Below are positions 48,801 through 60,169 of a stretch of DNA of 64,000 bases, one piece after another. The position numbers and the translations under genes are program-made. The stretch is taken from contig NC_070617.1 of NCBI RefSeq assembly GCF_027172205.1, positions 1,433,501 through 1,497,500 of the forward strand, written 5' to 3'. Under the pieces are notes generated by a model, which was given only the letters and a program-made list of their open reading frames with translations, had not been told where the DNA came from and did no database searches. Source of the stretch: Podarcis raffonei. Its lineage: Eukaryota > Chordata > Lepidosauria > Squamata > Lacertidae. Position 1 is the first letter of the stretch. The number at the start of each line of letters is the position of its first letter.

Positions 48801-51800
48801 TGCACAAATAATGCTCAACTATCACCCATCAGATAAACCAAGCCAATCCACATCCATGTGAAATGCAGCTGTTGCTGAGCACCAGGTGAGAACATTTGGT
48901 GGCTAAAACCAGCTTGGATGCTTTCATTCATTACAAGGGAAGACCCATACAGCAGCTAAATGCATATTTTTTTAAACAACAACAACAATATTATTTGTAT
49001 GCCATCCATCTGACTGGGTTGCCCAACCACTCTGGGCGGCTTCCAACAGAATATTAAAAACACGATAAATCATCAAACATTAAAAAATTTCCATAAACAG
49101 GGCTGCCTTCAGATGTCTTCTGAACAAGAGGAAAAGCGATACCAAAAAGTGATATCGAATATCACTTAAATGCAAATCCAGATTTCAATTTCAATTTGAT
49201 CAACATCGATTAATCTGAAGGATTCACATATTCTTTACCTCTGTTGATTTGGAAATGTTAAAGTTATTTTGGAAAATATTTCGATATAAGTGATTTTTCA
49301 GCAGGCATAGCAAACATACAGTTGTGGTGCCACAGGCCACAGATGTTTTATTACAGTCCTGAACAGCAGTAAAATGTCCAATGAAGAATTATTCCACCTG
49401 AGTTTTTAAGGATGTCTGGAAATGAAGCAGACATATTTTCCACAACCTACATTTTTGGTTGAGAAATACCAACCTATGCCCACTTTGCCATTCAATTACC
49501 AGCATGCAACCCAATGAGATTTAGTCAAAGGCAACTGTAAATGGCTTTCATGATGACCCATGTTCCATGCAGAACTCTTACTCTTGGCATCTTGTACATA
49601 GACAGGATGGTTGACATGTGGAGACGTAAATCAGAGTTTGCCCCCCCAATGACCACCTTTGGAGTCTCCTGAACATCACACTTGTAGTTGGGGAGGAGTC
49701 TTTCTTGGCTAGAGAGAAGTTCCATGGAGGCTTGGTAGGTCCAGCTTGGACTGAAATGGCTGTTGTAGATGTGGAAACCCAGAGAGATATTGGGCAATAT
49801 TTGGGGATTTTCATTTATCTCTTTCACAGCAAATGCCAAAGCCAGGATATGCTGGTAGAGTTGTGTCATTGGTCTGTATGGAGAGCGACATAGTGCATAA
49901 CAGTTCACATTCACAAAAATGGATTTCATTCCCACAGTGAAGGAAAGTGTGTGGATATATTGAAACACAATATTGAAACCTGGATGTTTTGCTGCGCTGA
50001 ATATCTAACTCCTGCCACCGCATAGGCAGCCTGGCCCTGATTGCTGCTAGTTCTGTTCTACAGAGGAGGAGGAGGAGGAAGTCTGGTTACCAAAAGCTTA
50101 CAATAAAATCACCTCTAAGTCTGAATGAATTATGACTTTGCTTGGATTAAAGTCAAATATTCAATAAGAAATCCTTAGCTCACCATGGTAAATGAGCAGA
50201 AAGCCTTAACAAAGTGAATGGGGATGTTATCTTCTTACTGCCTTGCAATTATTTTTTTAAAAAACTGAACATTGGTATAAGCCTACCGTATAAGAAGAAA
50301 AAGTTTACCACAAACTGGGTGTGAGCTATCAGGTCTGCCCCCATGTCTCATAAACACCAGAACTACGTGGAAGGTGGATCTGGCTGGCCATCTCACCGCT
50401 AGAATTAAGACCACTACTGGAGTCAAACAGGGATGCATTTTGGCACCTTTCCTGTTCAATTTTTATATTAATGACATGGTTAAAGAACTGGAGGGCCCAC
50501 AGTTTGCCCCTGTCACAATTCTCGACCAAAAACTCTCAGTTTTAATGTATGCTGATGACCTAGTACTGGTATCTAGAACCCAGGTGGGCCTGAGACGGCT
50601 GCTTGCAAAATTAAGTTCATATTGCAAGAGGAATGCTTTATCTATAAACTATGATAAGACGCAGGTCATTGTATTTGGGAAGCGTTCTAAAAAGCATGTT
50701 TGGCACCTGGATGAACACATCATAAACCAAGTAAATACGTTTAAATATCTGGGATTGATTTATTCAGAAACGGCATCTTGGAATACACAGCTATCCAATA
50801 TTAAATTGCAAGCCTTTAAATCAGCAAAAGCCATTCTGAAATTCGCTGCATGTAAAGGTGGAAATCTGGTCAACCCGGCTCTATCTGTGTATAAAGCAAA
50901 AACAATGGCCCAGATTTTATATGGTGCAGAGGTTTGGGGTACCTCAAAGGTCTCCGGTCTGGAACCCCCACAGAATTATTTTTTAAGAGTTCTTTTAGGT
51001 TTACCCAAAGACGTGCAATCTGCCATGGTCAGGTTGGAAACTCGCATGTTGAGCATAGAGAGCCAAATAGATAAAAGAATTCTCTGCTACTGGTTTAGAG
51101 TTCAACAGATGGATAACACTAGGCTACCAAAAAAATGCCTGATTGAGCTCTCAAATGGATTACCCCTTAAAAACTGGGTACATCATGCTGCCCAACTGAT
51201 GGGCAAATATGATCTCTCAGTGACTGAGATTAAAGAACTCCCCTTATATTCACAGAAAAATATTTTTAAACGAACCATAAGGGCAGTGGCAACTAAAAAC
51301 GATCTAAACTCTATGTGCACATCCACATGCGCCCCACTGTATTTTAAACTTAGAGAGGTCAATGAACACATCTCTTATTTTAATGAATTGACTTTTGCAC
51401 AGCTTCGAAAAGCTTTTACAGAGCTACGACTAAATACAATAAGCTCTGCTTATAGAGATGGGAGACATAGAGGCATACCAAAAAACGAACGTGTTTGCAT
51501 TAGGGGATGTTCTGAAGTAGAGGACCTTATGCATTATATCTTGCACTGTCCGTTATATAATGATGCAAGAAAAAGATTTTTGGTACCTATAATGACAGGG
51601 TCCCCTGGCCAGAACCCCCTTGATATGATGTTATATCTCCTTGCAGACACAGATAAGTATGTGACCTGGCGGGTAGCACTTTTTGCAACTGCTGCTAGGA
51701 AAATTAGAGCAAATTATATAGCCAAGGTAGCCATTAACTGTAAAGGAGATGAATTTATTTGATCCTATTTATCTACCTCAGGCTATGCTCTATCTTTGTC

Positions 51801-52983
51801 ACCAAACTCTGAGTATAAATTGCACACTGTATTAATTGATATTGTTTTTAACATTCGTGACCATGTGATGATTTTAGCTTATGAATTTTACTGTTTAATG
51901 TTTTTATTTGTACATTGGGGTACTTTTATAGCTTTGTTTAGAGTACGTAATGTTTTAATAATATAAATGTTTTAAGTCTTTTTTTTTACCAATTCAGTAT
52001 ATTTTCTTTTAATTGTCAAATAATTCTGTGTACATTGCGGCAGCCTTTGGCTATGTGCAATAAAACTGACTGAGACTGAGACTGAGACGTGGAAGGAAAA
52101 GGGTGGTAGGAGTTCATACACACATGGCCAATATTACGGAAACATTTTGGAAAGTATTTCTGTATCTTTGGCTCACAACATCAGATACACATAGCATTAG
52201 AATGATAATATAATGCAACAGTGTTGAATTATCCTTATTCTTTCAACGGTTATACCCAGATAAAAATGTTATACACAGAAAACCATGATAAAAGGTATTT
52301 CATAGCTTTTCATTATTTCTTTTGCTGCCATTACAGCCCAACAATGGCATCCCATGGAGTAAACCAAAGATTTCAGTTTGTCAGTTGTTATAATGTGAAA
52401 CCAAGATTGCATTATTGCGTCTATCAGTTGTGCTTTATTCCTTGGCTGCTTCTGACTAAAATGGTTTCTTAATCAGCTCCACAGATTTTCACTTGGATTC
52501 AGGTCAGGGCTATTCAGCACAGTTTGTGGCATTATATTCTGCATTAGACGATCTTTCTAACAATATTTAATTTCATGGCATTAGTATTGTTGTTATGAGC
52601 TGCCAAACCTTAGAAATACAGCTTTTCCTAAAGTTTTCCACAATTTTGGCCACTAGTGTAATGAGCATAACCTTAATCATATGTCAAATGCAGAAATATA
52701 TTCATTACAGATATACAATAAAGTTTTTAAGGACACACACACACACACACACACACATATTTCCTTACAGAATATCATCGAAGAGTTCAGGTGTAGGAAG
52801 TTCAGTGAAGGCTATGCTTGAAGTTATATAGATTTGAGACATAATGCCAGCAATAACAACATCTCCAGACTGGAAATATTTGTGAAGAATAGGAAGAGGG
52901 TCACTGATGGAACATGGAGCAACAACAGCCTTGCACTCATCTGGAGGAAGCAGCACTGACGCCAACATCATGGAAAGTACCAT
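42896..52983 (-). CDS. V2R vomeronasal receptor C (class C GPCR), six exons, open
   Basis: Exons in transcript order: 52983-52769, 49873-49582, 47216-46356, 45644-45417, 44103-43977, 43797-42896. Phases match; the total is 2625 nt or 874 residues with no stop. The start [14 protein letters not shown] is chosen because it aligns with genes A and B; in-frame ATGs lie upstream (for example 53034). The flytrap (LTQ replaced by [34 protein letters not shown]), nine cysteines ([18 protein letters not shown]) and seven helices ([33 protein letters not shown]) are all present. The exon 2 donor is AGA/GTAAGA, where genes A and B have CAG/GT. Intron 1 holds a LINE and a Tc1 relic; intron 2 holds a decayed second exon 3 plus nested transposons. 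Exons 1-2 could therefore derive from a different ancestral copy than exons 3-6. Confidence 0.88.
44507..44960. mobile_element. Miniature DNA element with GC-rich hairpins
   Basis: It starts TACTGTATTTTTCGCTC, then TATAGGACGCAC, a widespread vertebrate miniature-element motif. A 26-bp perfect inverted repeat (arms 44595-44620 and 44633-44658, 12-base spacer) is followed by two shorter hairpins (CCGCAAGCCTT/AAGGCTTGCGG; CCTGAAGCCCGGC/GCCGGGCTTCAGG). It lies in intron 4 of V2R gene C. Confidence 0.55.
45150..45187. repeat. (GGAA)n-like purine tract
   Basis: A GGAAGGAAAG run in intron 4 of gene C. Confidence 0.7.
45885..46018. mobile_element. hAT-like miniature element, second copy
   Basis: Reverse orientation relative to 33208-33343: it ends GGCTGAAAAAAGCCCTG and has GAGAACTGAGTTCCCCTGAG inside. 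It is in intron 3 of V2R gene C. Confidence 0.6.
47326..48221. mobile_element. Tigger-like miniature element, copy 2, split by BovB
   Basis: The left part 47326-47560 begins CAGTGGTACCTTGGGTTA after TA; the right part ends AACCCAAGGTACTACTG before TA at 48221. BovB occupies 47561-48201. It is in intron 2 of gene C. Confidence 0.8.
47561..48201 (-). mobile_element. BovB (RTE) LINE 3' part, nested
   Basis: The minus strand encodes [20 protein letters not shown], then [34 protein letters not shown] and [19 protein letters not shown], clearly BovB ORF2. TGTAACCCGAGGT (47548-47560) and TGTAACCCAAGGT (48202-48214) flank it (12 of 13 match). Confidence 0.92.
48400..48955 (-). pseudogene. Decayed extra V2R exon 3
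   Basis: The minus strand from an AG at 48957-48956 reads [16 protein letters not shown], then HQMF and WIGLVYL, breaks at stops and shifts, and resumes with [17 protein letters not shown] then HLGFQNLF. This matches exon 3 of the V2Rs ([29 protein letters not shown]). It lies between exon 2 and the intact exon 3 of gene C on the same strand. The homology fades after about 48400. Confidence 0.85.
48967..49132 (-). mobile_element. L2-type LINE 3' end fragment
   Basis: An (AAC)n tail, then TCTGACTGGGTTGCCC and CAGGGCTGCCTTCAGATG. It directly abuts the decayed exon 3 in intron 2 of gene C. Confidence 0.7.
50375..52086 (+). mobile_element. Non-LTR retrotransposon (Vingi/I-like), 5'-truncated with open frame
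   Basis: A plus-strand frame stays open for about 460 codons to 51762. It encodes [46 protein letters not shown] and a C-terminal Cys/His cluster ([18 protein letters not shown]). This fits reverse transcriptase of the I/Vingi/Jockey side of LINEs; I cannot fix the clade. It ends with (TGAGAC)n. The exact 10-bp ACGTGGAAGG flanks it (50365-50374, 52087-52096). It sits in intron 1 of V2R gene C, antisense to the gene. Confidence 0.85.
52122..52664 (-). mobile_element. Tc1/mariner transposon relic
   Basis: The minus strand encodes [12 protein letters not shown], the DDE-transposase signature of Tc1 elements, then [12 protein letters not shown]. The ends CATGGCCAATATTACGGAA and TTTTGGCCACTAGTG are roughly inverted. 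It is shorter than a full Tc1, with a stop soon after the NLW motif. It is in intron 1 of gene C. Confidence 0.8.
52733..52758. repeat. (CA)n microsatellite
   Basis: A dinucleotide repeat just 3' of the exon 1 donor of V2R gene C. Confidence 0.95.
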
Positions 52984-53254
52984 CCTGCACAGAGCATGGT
53001 AGGAGCAAGAGGAATTTTGTAGGCAACAATTCATCTCTTTGCCCATTTTCATCTGAGTGATACTGAGCAGCAAAGTCTCACTGGGATGGTTACGAAAGCC
53101 AGATTTTTGCAGGAAAAAGTATCAATGATTAGTTTGACAGAGCCCTTGGTGTAAGGCCAAGCTTTGAACATCACAGGAGATATTAATAGTATCTGCAAGT
53201 CTTGATTCATCGTTTTCATGCAGCTACTGGAACTCCCCAGAGAGTCAAAGAAAT

Positions 53255-53293
53255 GATCGTGATTTCTTTGATAATTACAGGAGACTTAATCAG
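53255..53293 (-). promoter_or_regulatory. Conserved V2R upstream block (gene C)
   Basis: Plus strand GATCGTGATTTCTTTG, ATAATTACAGGAGAC, TTAATCAG. The middle and right cores (TAATTA, TAATCA) and the spacing match the blocks of genes A, B and the left-edge gene; the left core is altered. It lies 272-310 bp before the gene C ATG. Confidence 0.5.
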
Positions 53294-53712
53294 CTTTGCT
53301 AGGTTGTTGCTTCTTGGTGATGTGCAGTGGGGGAAGATGTTTATTACATCATAGCCAAAGTCTCAGCTGGTCCTCCTTAGTAGGGAGCAATAAGAGTTTA
53401 ATGAGACTCAGCAAAATGAGAGAGAAAAGTCACCTAGAAAACTGTGTGAAAGAAGAAAATTTATAATAAAAGAATAACTGCTTTGCAGCCAATAATTTAA
53501 AGAGGTAGAATAAAACTTTGCACAACCTTTAAATTGAGTCAGTTTATCAAGCTTATCAATTATCTATTATATTAACTAACACCATATGGACAATTATGGA
53601 CATACCATAATTTTAAATTAAAATTCAATAATCAAATTTAGATTTAGAAATCTGTTAATTCAGTGATTTAGGCTCTTTCTCAATGAGGTATAAAATGTTC
53701 AAGACTCCAGTA

Positions 53713-53954
53713 CAGTGGTACCTCAGGTTACCTACGCTTCAGGTTACAGAGGCTTCAGGTTACACACTCCGCTAACCCAGAAATAGTGCTTCAGGTTAAG
53801 AAATTTGCTTCAGGATAAGAACAGAAATCAGGCTCCGGCAGCACGGCAGCAGCAGGAGGCCCCATTAGCTAAAGTGGTGCTTCAGGTTAAAAACAGTTTC
53901 AGGTTAAGAACAGACCTCTGGAACGAATTAAGTACTTAACCTGAGGTACCACTG
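53713..53954. mobile_element. Tigger-like miniature element, copy 3
   Basis: The ends CAGTGGTACCTCAGGTTA and TAACCTGAGGTACCACTG form a perfect 18-bp inverted repeat, flanked by TA on both sides. Confidence 0.85.
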
Positions 53955-53959
53955 TATAG

Positions 53960-54560
53960 CAGTCAATTCTGAACAAGTTATGTCCAAAGAAGTAAGGCAA
54001 TACTACATAAATATTCTTAATTCTATCTTCTGGTGCTGAAAAACTGTAGGTTGTATTTTTCTAACTAGATTGACCACCACCAAATTCTGAGGCCTAAGAC
54101 CATATTGTAAACAACATGGTTGATCTTGTGATCTTGTGGGGAACTTGATCTGAAAGGTGTCCTGGATCTTTAGGTGCAGCATATCTCTCAGTCATCTGAT
54201 ATCACAGTGACATCAGAGAACCTATTTATCTCACATGAACGATCAGCTGATCATTGGGGTTGAAAATCTCCAAACATGGCACTCTGCAACCCCTTGCAAT
54301 CAGTTGATCATTGGGGCTTCCATACTGGTACTCTCAGAGCTATGATAGCCTTTGTGATCAGCTGACTGTTGGGGCTTCCATAGCACCATGAAAGCTGATT
54401 TGCAGGCCTGAACTATCAGCTCATCACCAGCACTTGTAGAGCACTTTGCACAGGGCTTTGTAGGTGCTCCTGACAGCTGATGGAATCTACAAACCCTCAT
54501 CAGTCCAGCCACTCATTATCTGTCCCGCAGCTGACATCAGATATATCACATCATATATAG
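53960..54560. other. Intergenic with short degenerate repeats
   Basis: A unit like CAGCTGATCATTGGGG recurs three to four times between 54230 and 54400 in altered form. I see no gene. Confidence 0.4.
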
Positions 54561-54678
54561 CATATCTGTCAGGGACTGGCCAGATGAGGAGGAGGAATGG
54601 TGGTGGCCTCAATCTCAAGAGGCTTCCAGGCAGGAGGCAGATGAAGATTGCATGGACCCAGGTGTGTGGTGGTGGCAA

Positions 54679-54740
54679 ACAGGAGGAGGAGGAGGAGGAG
54701 GAGGAGGAGGAGGAGGAGGAGGAGGAGGAGGAACAGGAGC
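54679..54740. repeat. (GGA)n microsatellite
   Basis: About 18 GGA units inside a GA-rich repeat starting TGTCAGGGAC near 54568. Confidence 0.95.
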
Positions 54741-54863
54741 AAGCCAGCATATGCTCTAGTCCTGAACAGAGACAGAAGTCAGAAGTGGTAGAAACATTAC
54801 AGCAGGCAGTTGACACCATGTCACTTGAAAGCCTGGTAGCGCCTCCTCCACCGTAGGCAGTAA

Positions 54864-55102
<239 letters not shown>

Positions 55103-55750
55103 GAAATCATTATATTCAAATGTGGATACTTTTTTAAATGTTTCAAGGTTTGTTTGGTTGAGATGATCAACAGAAAGAGTTCAGCTCTCATGAATCCTTA
55201 TTTTTAGAATGAGATTATTATTATTATTTTCCATAATACAGTGTGATAGCTGCTACAGAAAATACAAATTGAATGGGTAGAATACAGAGTCCTCTGTGGG
55301 TGGACTCTTCTTAGCCCTTACTACCCACAGCAGAGTGTAGCTCCCCTGGGTTCTCACCCGGAACCGTTACTTTCTCCTCTCACCCTGGGAGACAAACATT
55401 ACTGATGAAGAAAATAATAATGTAATATTGCATCATGTTGTGGTTCCATTTTCTTTTCAATCTATGGCCTAGCTAAACTGAAAAGACCTGGACCTATCTA
55501 CCTTTTACTGTACAGTACTAGCTGCTTTTAGGTACTGTACGTAGCAAATGTCCATTCCAGAACACTAAGGCAAAAATGGCAATTATGGCAATTACGATTT
55601 ACCTTGAATTGTTTTGTAGCCAGACAAAAAAGAATATTGGGAGATATTTAACAAATAGGAAAATTAGTCAAAGTCTTAGTAAGGAAATATGGCTATATGT
55701 GATCACATGATATTATGATGAGAGTTGATCTGAAGCGCCAAATGGTTTTG

Positions 55751-57737
55751 TTGTTTTTTTTAAAAAAGATATTTTTTAAGATTTTACAGAATGAAAAAAG
55801 AAAAAAGAAAAATACAAAATAAAAATAATTAAAAAACAATTCCATCTTTCCATCACTTATTTTTCATTTGCTTGTTTCCCAGACCTCCTCACACCTCCCT
55901 TTTTTGTATTCCAATTCAATTTATTGGTTCAGCAAATCCTTTCCCTCTTTGTTTATCCTAGTCTTTAATCTTAAAATATTATACCATTAAATTTTTACCT
56001 GTTAATAATCCATTTTTTCATATTCCTTATAGCGTTATAGCTAAAAACCACTTAACTTTTTATCCAACATCATTCTAACATTCATTAATTTTACAATATT
56101 TCTGTAGATAGTCTTTAAATTTCTTCCAATCTTCTTCCACCGACTCTTCTCCCTGGTCTCGGATTCTGCCGGTCATTTCTGCCAGTTCCATATAGTCCAT
56201 CACCTTCATCTGCCATTCTTCCAGGGTGGGTAGATCTTGTGTCTTCCAATACTTTGCAATAAGTATTCTTGCTGCTGTTGTAGCATACATAAAGAAAGTT
56301 CTATCCTTTTTTAGCACCAATTGGCCTACGATGCCCAGGAGAAAGGCCTCTGGTTTCTTCAAGAAGGTATATTTAAATACCTTTTTCATTTCATTATATA
56401 TCATCTCCCAGAAAGCCTTAATCCTTGGGCATGTCCACCAAAGGTGAAAGAATGTACCTTCAGTTTCTTTACATTTCCAACACTTATTATCGGGCAGATG
56501 ATAGATTTTTGCAAGCTTGACTGGTGTCATCTACCACCTGTATATCATTTTCATAATATTCTCTCTTAAGGCATTACATGCCGTAAACTTCATATCTGTG
56601 GTCCATAACTGTTCCCAGTCAGCCATCATAATGTTATGTCCAACATCTTGAGCCCACTTAATCATAACAGATTTCACCGTTTCATCCTGCGTATTCCATT
56701 TCAACAGCAAGTTATACATCCTTGACAAAGTCTTAGTTTTGGGATCTAACAGTTCTGTTTCCAATTTTGATTTTTCCACCTGGAATCCAATTTTTTTATC
56801 CAAATTGTATGCCTTCATTATTTGATAATAATGAAGCCAATCTTGTACTTTGTTTTTTAGTTTTTCATAACTCTGCAATTTCAGTTTGTCTCCCACTTGT
56901 TCCAAAATTTCCCCATATTTCAGCCATTTGGCCTCCATATTGAGTTTTTTCTGAGCCTTCGCTTCCATCGGTGACAACCACCTTGGGGTTTTATTTTCAA
57001 GCAAATCCTTATATCTTATCCAGACATTAAACAGTGCTTTCCTGACAATATGGTTTTTAAATGCTTTATGTGCTTTGACCTTATCATACCACAGATATGC
57101 ATGCCATCCAAATACATTATTAAAACCTTCCGGATCCAAAATGTCTGTGTTTTCAAGGAGTAGCCATTCTTTCAACCAGCAGAAAGCTGCTGATTCATAA
57201 TAAAGTTTAAGGTCTGGCAGGGCAAATCCACCTCTTTCCTTTGCGTCCGTTAATATTTTAAATTTTATTCTGGGCTTCTTGCCCTGCCAGACAAATCTAG
57301 AAATATCTCTCTGCCACTTCTTGAAACAATCCATTTTGTCCAAAATTTGCAATGTTTGAAACAAAAATAGCATTCTTGGCAATACATTCATCTTTATAGC
57401 AGCAATACGGCCTAACAATGAAAGCTTCAAATTTGACCAAATTTCTAAATCTTTTTTCACTTCCGTCCAGCATTTTTCATAATTGTCTTTGAATAAATTC
57501 TCATTTTTAGCTGTCATGTTAATCCCCAGGTATTCCACTTTCTTAACCACTGTTAAACCTGTCACATTCTGAAACCTCTCTCTTTTAATCGCTGTTAAGT
57601 TTTTCTCTAAAACCTTTGTTTTTAGTTTATTCAATTTAAATCCTGCAACCTGGCCAAAATCTTGAATCAATTCCAAAACTCTTTTGGTACTAGATTCTGG
57701 CTCCTGTAATGTCAGTACTAGATCGTCTGCAAATGCT
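55751..57737 (-). mobile_element. L1 LINE, 5'-truncated, 20-bp target-site duplication
   Basis: The minus strand begins within reverse transcriptase (AFADDLVLTLQEPESS) and runs 405 codons to one stop at 56531-56533. It then continues in frame (TPVKLAKIYHLPDNKCWKC, CPRIKAFWEMIY, MYATTAARILIAKYW) to 56075, followed by an A-rich 3' end. A 20-bp sequence starting TGAAGCGCCAAATGG is duplicated at 55731-55750 and 57738-57757. Confidence 0.93.
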
Positions 57738-57757
57738 TGAAGCGCCAAATGGTTTTG

Positions 57758-58015
57758 ATTTGTTCAGGATGATGACATTGGGTTGCATCTATTAAGATTG
57801 CTGTGATCCTTCGATTAGTGAATAGCAATCATGTGTGTAATTTGAAAGTATATAAAAAACATTGCTTTGGATGTGGTTCTTTGCAGCCTCCTCCTTATTT
57901 TTGAGGCTGTCCCGCTCAATAAAAGCCTATATCTTCACTTGGTGTCTGCATCCTGTTCTGTTGAGTTTCTGTGAAGGTAACCTCCAGGCTAGGAACCCCC
58001 TTTAAAATTTCACCA
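57758..58015 (+). mobile_element. Possible retroviral-type LTR relic
   Basis: It has TATAAAAAAC near 57852, CTCAATAAAAGCC near 57917 and TGGTGTCTGCATCCTG near 57938, the order of a gamma/epsilon-like retroviral R-U5. No internal region or second LTR was recognised, so it is probably a solo relic. Confidence 0.4.
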
Positions 58016-58315
58016 ACATTACCCTGTCTCTCAGGGTCCTCCATCAACCATCTACCACCTCCATGAGCTTACAATCTCTGGACCTTAATAAAGGCACCAG
58101 ACATAGGACTCCAATGAAAGAACAAAAGAAAAAGAAAGAGGCAATAAGAAGAGAGTGAAAAAATAAGTAAATAGGAGAGAGAGAGAGAATAATTATGAGT
58201 TTGTGGGTGGCTGCATATGTACAAAGTTGAGTTTGGGAGTAGGAAAGAGAATTCTCAGCATTGTGCCCTAATACAGTATTGTGCTCCCTAGCTGGGGCTG
58301 GCTCTCCTAGGTATT

Positions 58316-58350
58316 TGGGGAGAGAGAGGGAGAGAGAGAGAGAGAGAGAA
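58316..58350. repeat. (GA)n microsatellite
   Basis: A GAGAGAG run with GGGAG interruptions. Confidence 0.85.
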
Positions 58351-58425
58351 GACCAAAAGAAATATTAGAGAAAGATACAAAAAGAAAACTTCATTTTTTT
58401 CATCTTCTGTCTATCTCCAGGTAGC

Positions 58426-58760
58426 CTGTTGTTGTCGTTTAGTCGTGTCCGATTCTTCGTGACCCCCTGGACCAGAGCACACCAGGCACTCCTGGTCAAA
58501 CTCATGCTGGTAGCATCAAGAACACTATCCAACCATCTCGTCCTCTGTCGTCTCCTTCTCCTTGCGCCTTCCATCTTCCCAACACCAGGGTCTTTTCCAG
58601 GGAGTCTTCTCTTCTCAGGAGGTGGCCAAAGTCTTGGAGCCTCAGCTTAAGGATCTGTCCTTTCAGTGAGCACTCAGGGCTGATTTCCTTAAGAATGGAT
58701 AGGTGTGATCTTCTTGCAGTCCATGGGACTCTCAAGAGTCTCCTCCAGCACCACAATTGT
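58426..58760 (-). mobile_element. BovB (RTE) LINE 3' end fragment
   Basis: The minus strand encodes [29 protein letters not shown] and [15 protein letters not shown], ending with the BovB terminus CGACTAAACGACAAC. Confidence 0.9.
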
Positions 58761-59470
58761 TCCTTTAGTCAGAGACCATTAAAATGGCACAGTGGTTAAA
58801 TGAGTGCTTGTCAACCTTCTAGAGCCCTTGGACACATTTGGAAACTTGTCATGGGTGACCTTTCCACACACTTGGATGCACCTCAATTGCCCACAATATG
58901 AATAACAGTGGGCACCAAATCCTCCATCAAAAGTGTTATTGAAATGCCTAGGAGAAGAAACATGTATTTGAATGTTCTTGGAAAGATGACCAATTCAGTT
59001 TTAGGCAAGCTTTCCTTGAAGAATATTCCTCAGTTGGAAGCTACAAAAGAACAGGCTGCAAGAGACTAATATTTCTCAGGGGAAGCATTTCAAACACTGA
59101 TCTCAGCTTCTTGGTAGCTCTGTAAGAGCAAAGGTGGTTCATGAGGTCTTATGGTTGCTCCAAGCTTAGACCACATGGCTCTGACAAGCCTTTCTTGTAT
59201 TCCAGTAGCAATAATGGAGGAACTTTCACCCTTAACTAAACTTTCACCCTAAAGTTTTACTGACGGTCTTTTCTGACTGAAAAGCACTTGAAACTGACCT
59301 TTGAAGAGTTTTTAAGTAAACCATTTTTAATTTACAAACGTGGTCTTTTTTCATGCTGCAGAAAGAGGGAGACTTTGGAACTCACTCACAAGGGCACATT
59401 TTAAAGGTCTAACAGCCTATATTTCCACACTTCACTTTGGTGGATGTTTTGTGATTTTAAATCTATACTG

Positions 59471-59676
59471 CAGAGCTTTACAAACTTTTCCTGTTGGTGA
59501 CACACTTTTTAGACAAGCATCATTTCATGACACAGTAATTCAGTTTTACTAGCAAACTAGAGATTAAACCAACCTTTTTCCAGCCCCGGGAGGAGTGTGG
59601 GGAGCAGTCATGTGACACACCTACACATTGCAGCCGGGACACTAATGTGTCACGACACACAATTTGGAAAGCTCTG
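59471..59676. mobile_element. hAT-like miniature element
   Basis: The inverted ends CAGAGCTTTACAAA and TTTGGAAAGCTCTG flank the element; 8-mers CTATACTG (59463-59470) and CTCTACTG (59677-59684) match at 7 of 8. Confidence 0.7.
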
Positions 59677-60108
59677 CTCTACTGGGTTTCTCTCAGTCAA
59701 GAGTACTTGTTCCAAACCTGGATCTGGGCATCCAGGAAATCTCAGATAGATATTAGTGGCATTTATATGATATAGATATATATATATTCCACCAACAGTT
59801 TTCTACATTTCTGTCAAATCTAAGTTTCTCTCTCTTCCTCTGCAGCTTCAGCCTTTCCAAAGGAGTATCTCATTTAACAACGGTGCTGGGGACAATATGT
59901 TTTTTTAATGAGAATGGTGAACTGGAAAGTATTTTTGATATTATCAACTGGGTGATGTTCCCAAATAAGTCCATCTTGAGAGTGAAAGTTGGGGAAATGG
60001 ATCCCCAAGCTCCACTGGGCAGAGAGTTTTCCATTAATGAGAATATAATTACTTGGCACCAGAGTTTTAACCAGGTAGGACTCAATGGCTACTTTTAAGA
60101 TCTGTAGT

Positions 60109-60109
<1 letters not shown>

Positions 60110-60161
<52 letters not shown>
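60110..60161. repeat. (AT)n microsatellite
   Basis: A long TA dinucleotide run 3' of exon 4 of the V2R pseudogene. Confidence 0.95.
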
Positions 60162-60164
<3 letters not shown>

Positions 60165-60169
60165 TCATC

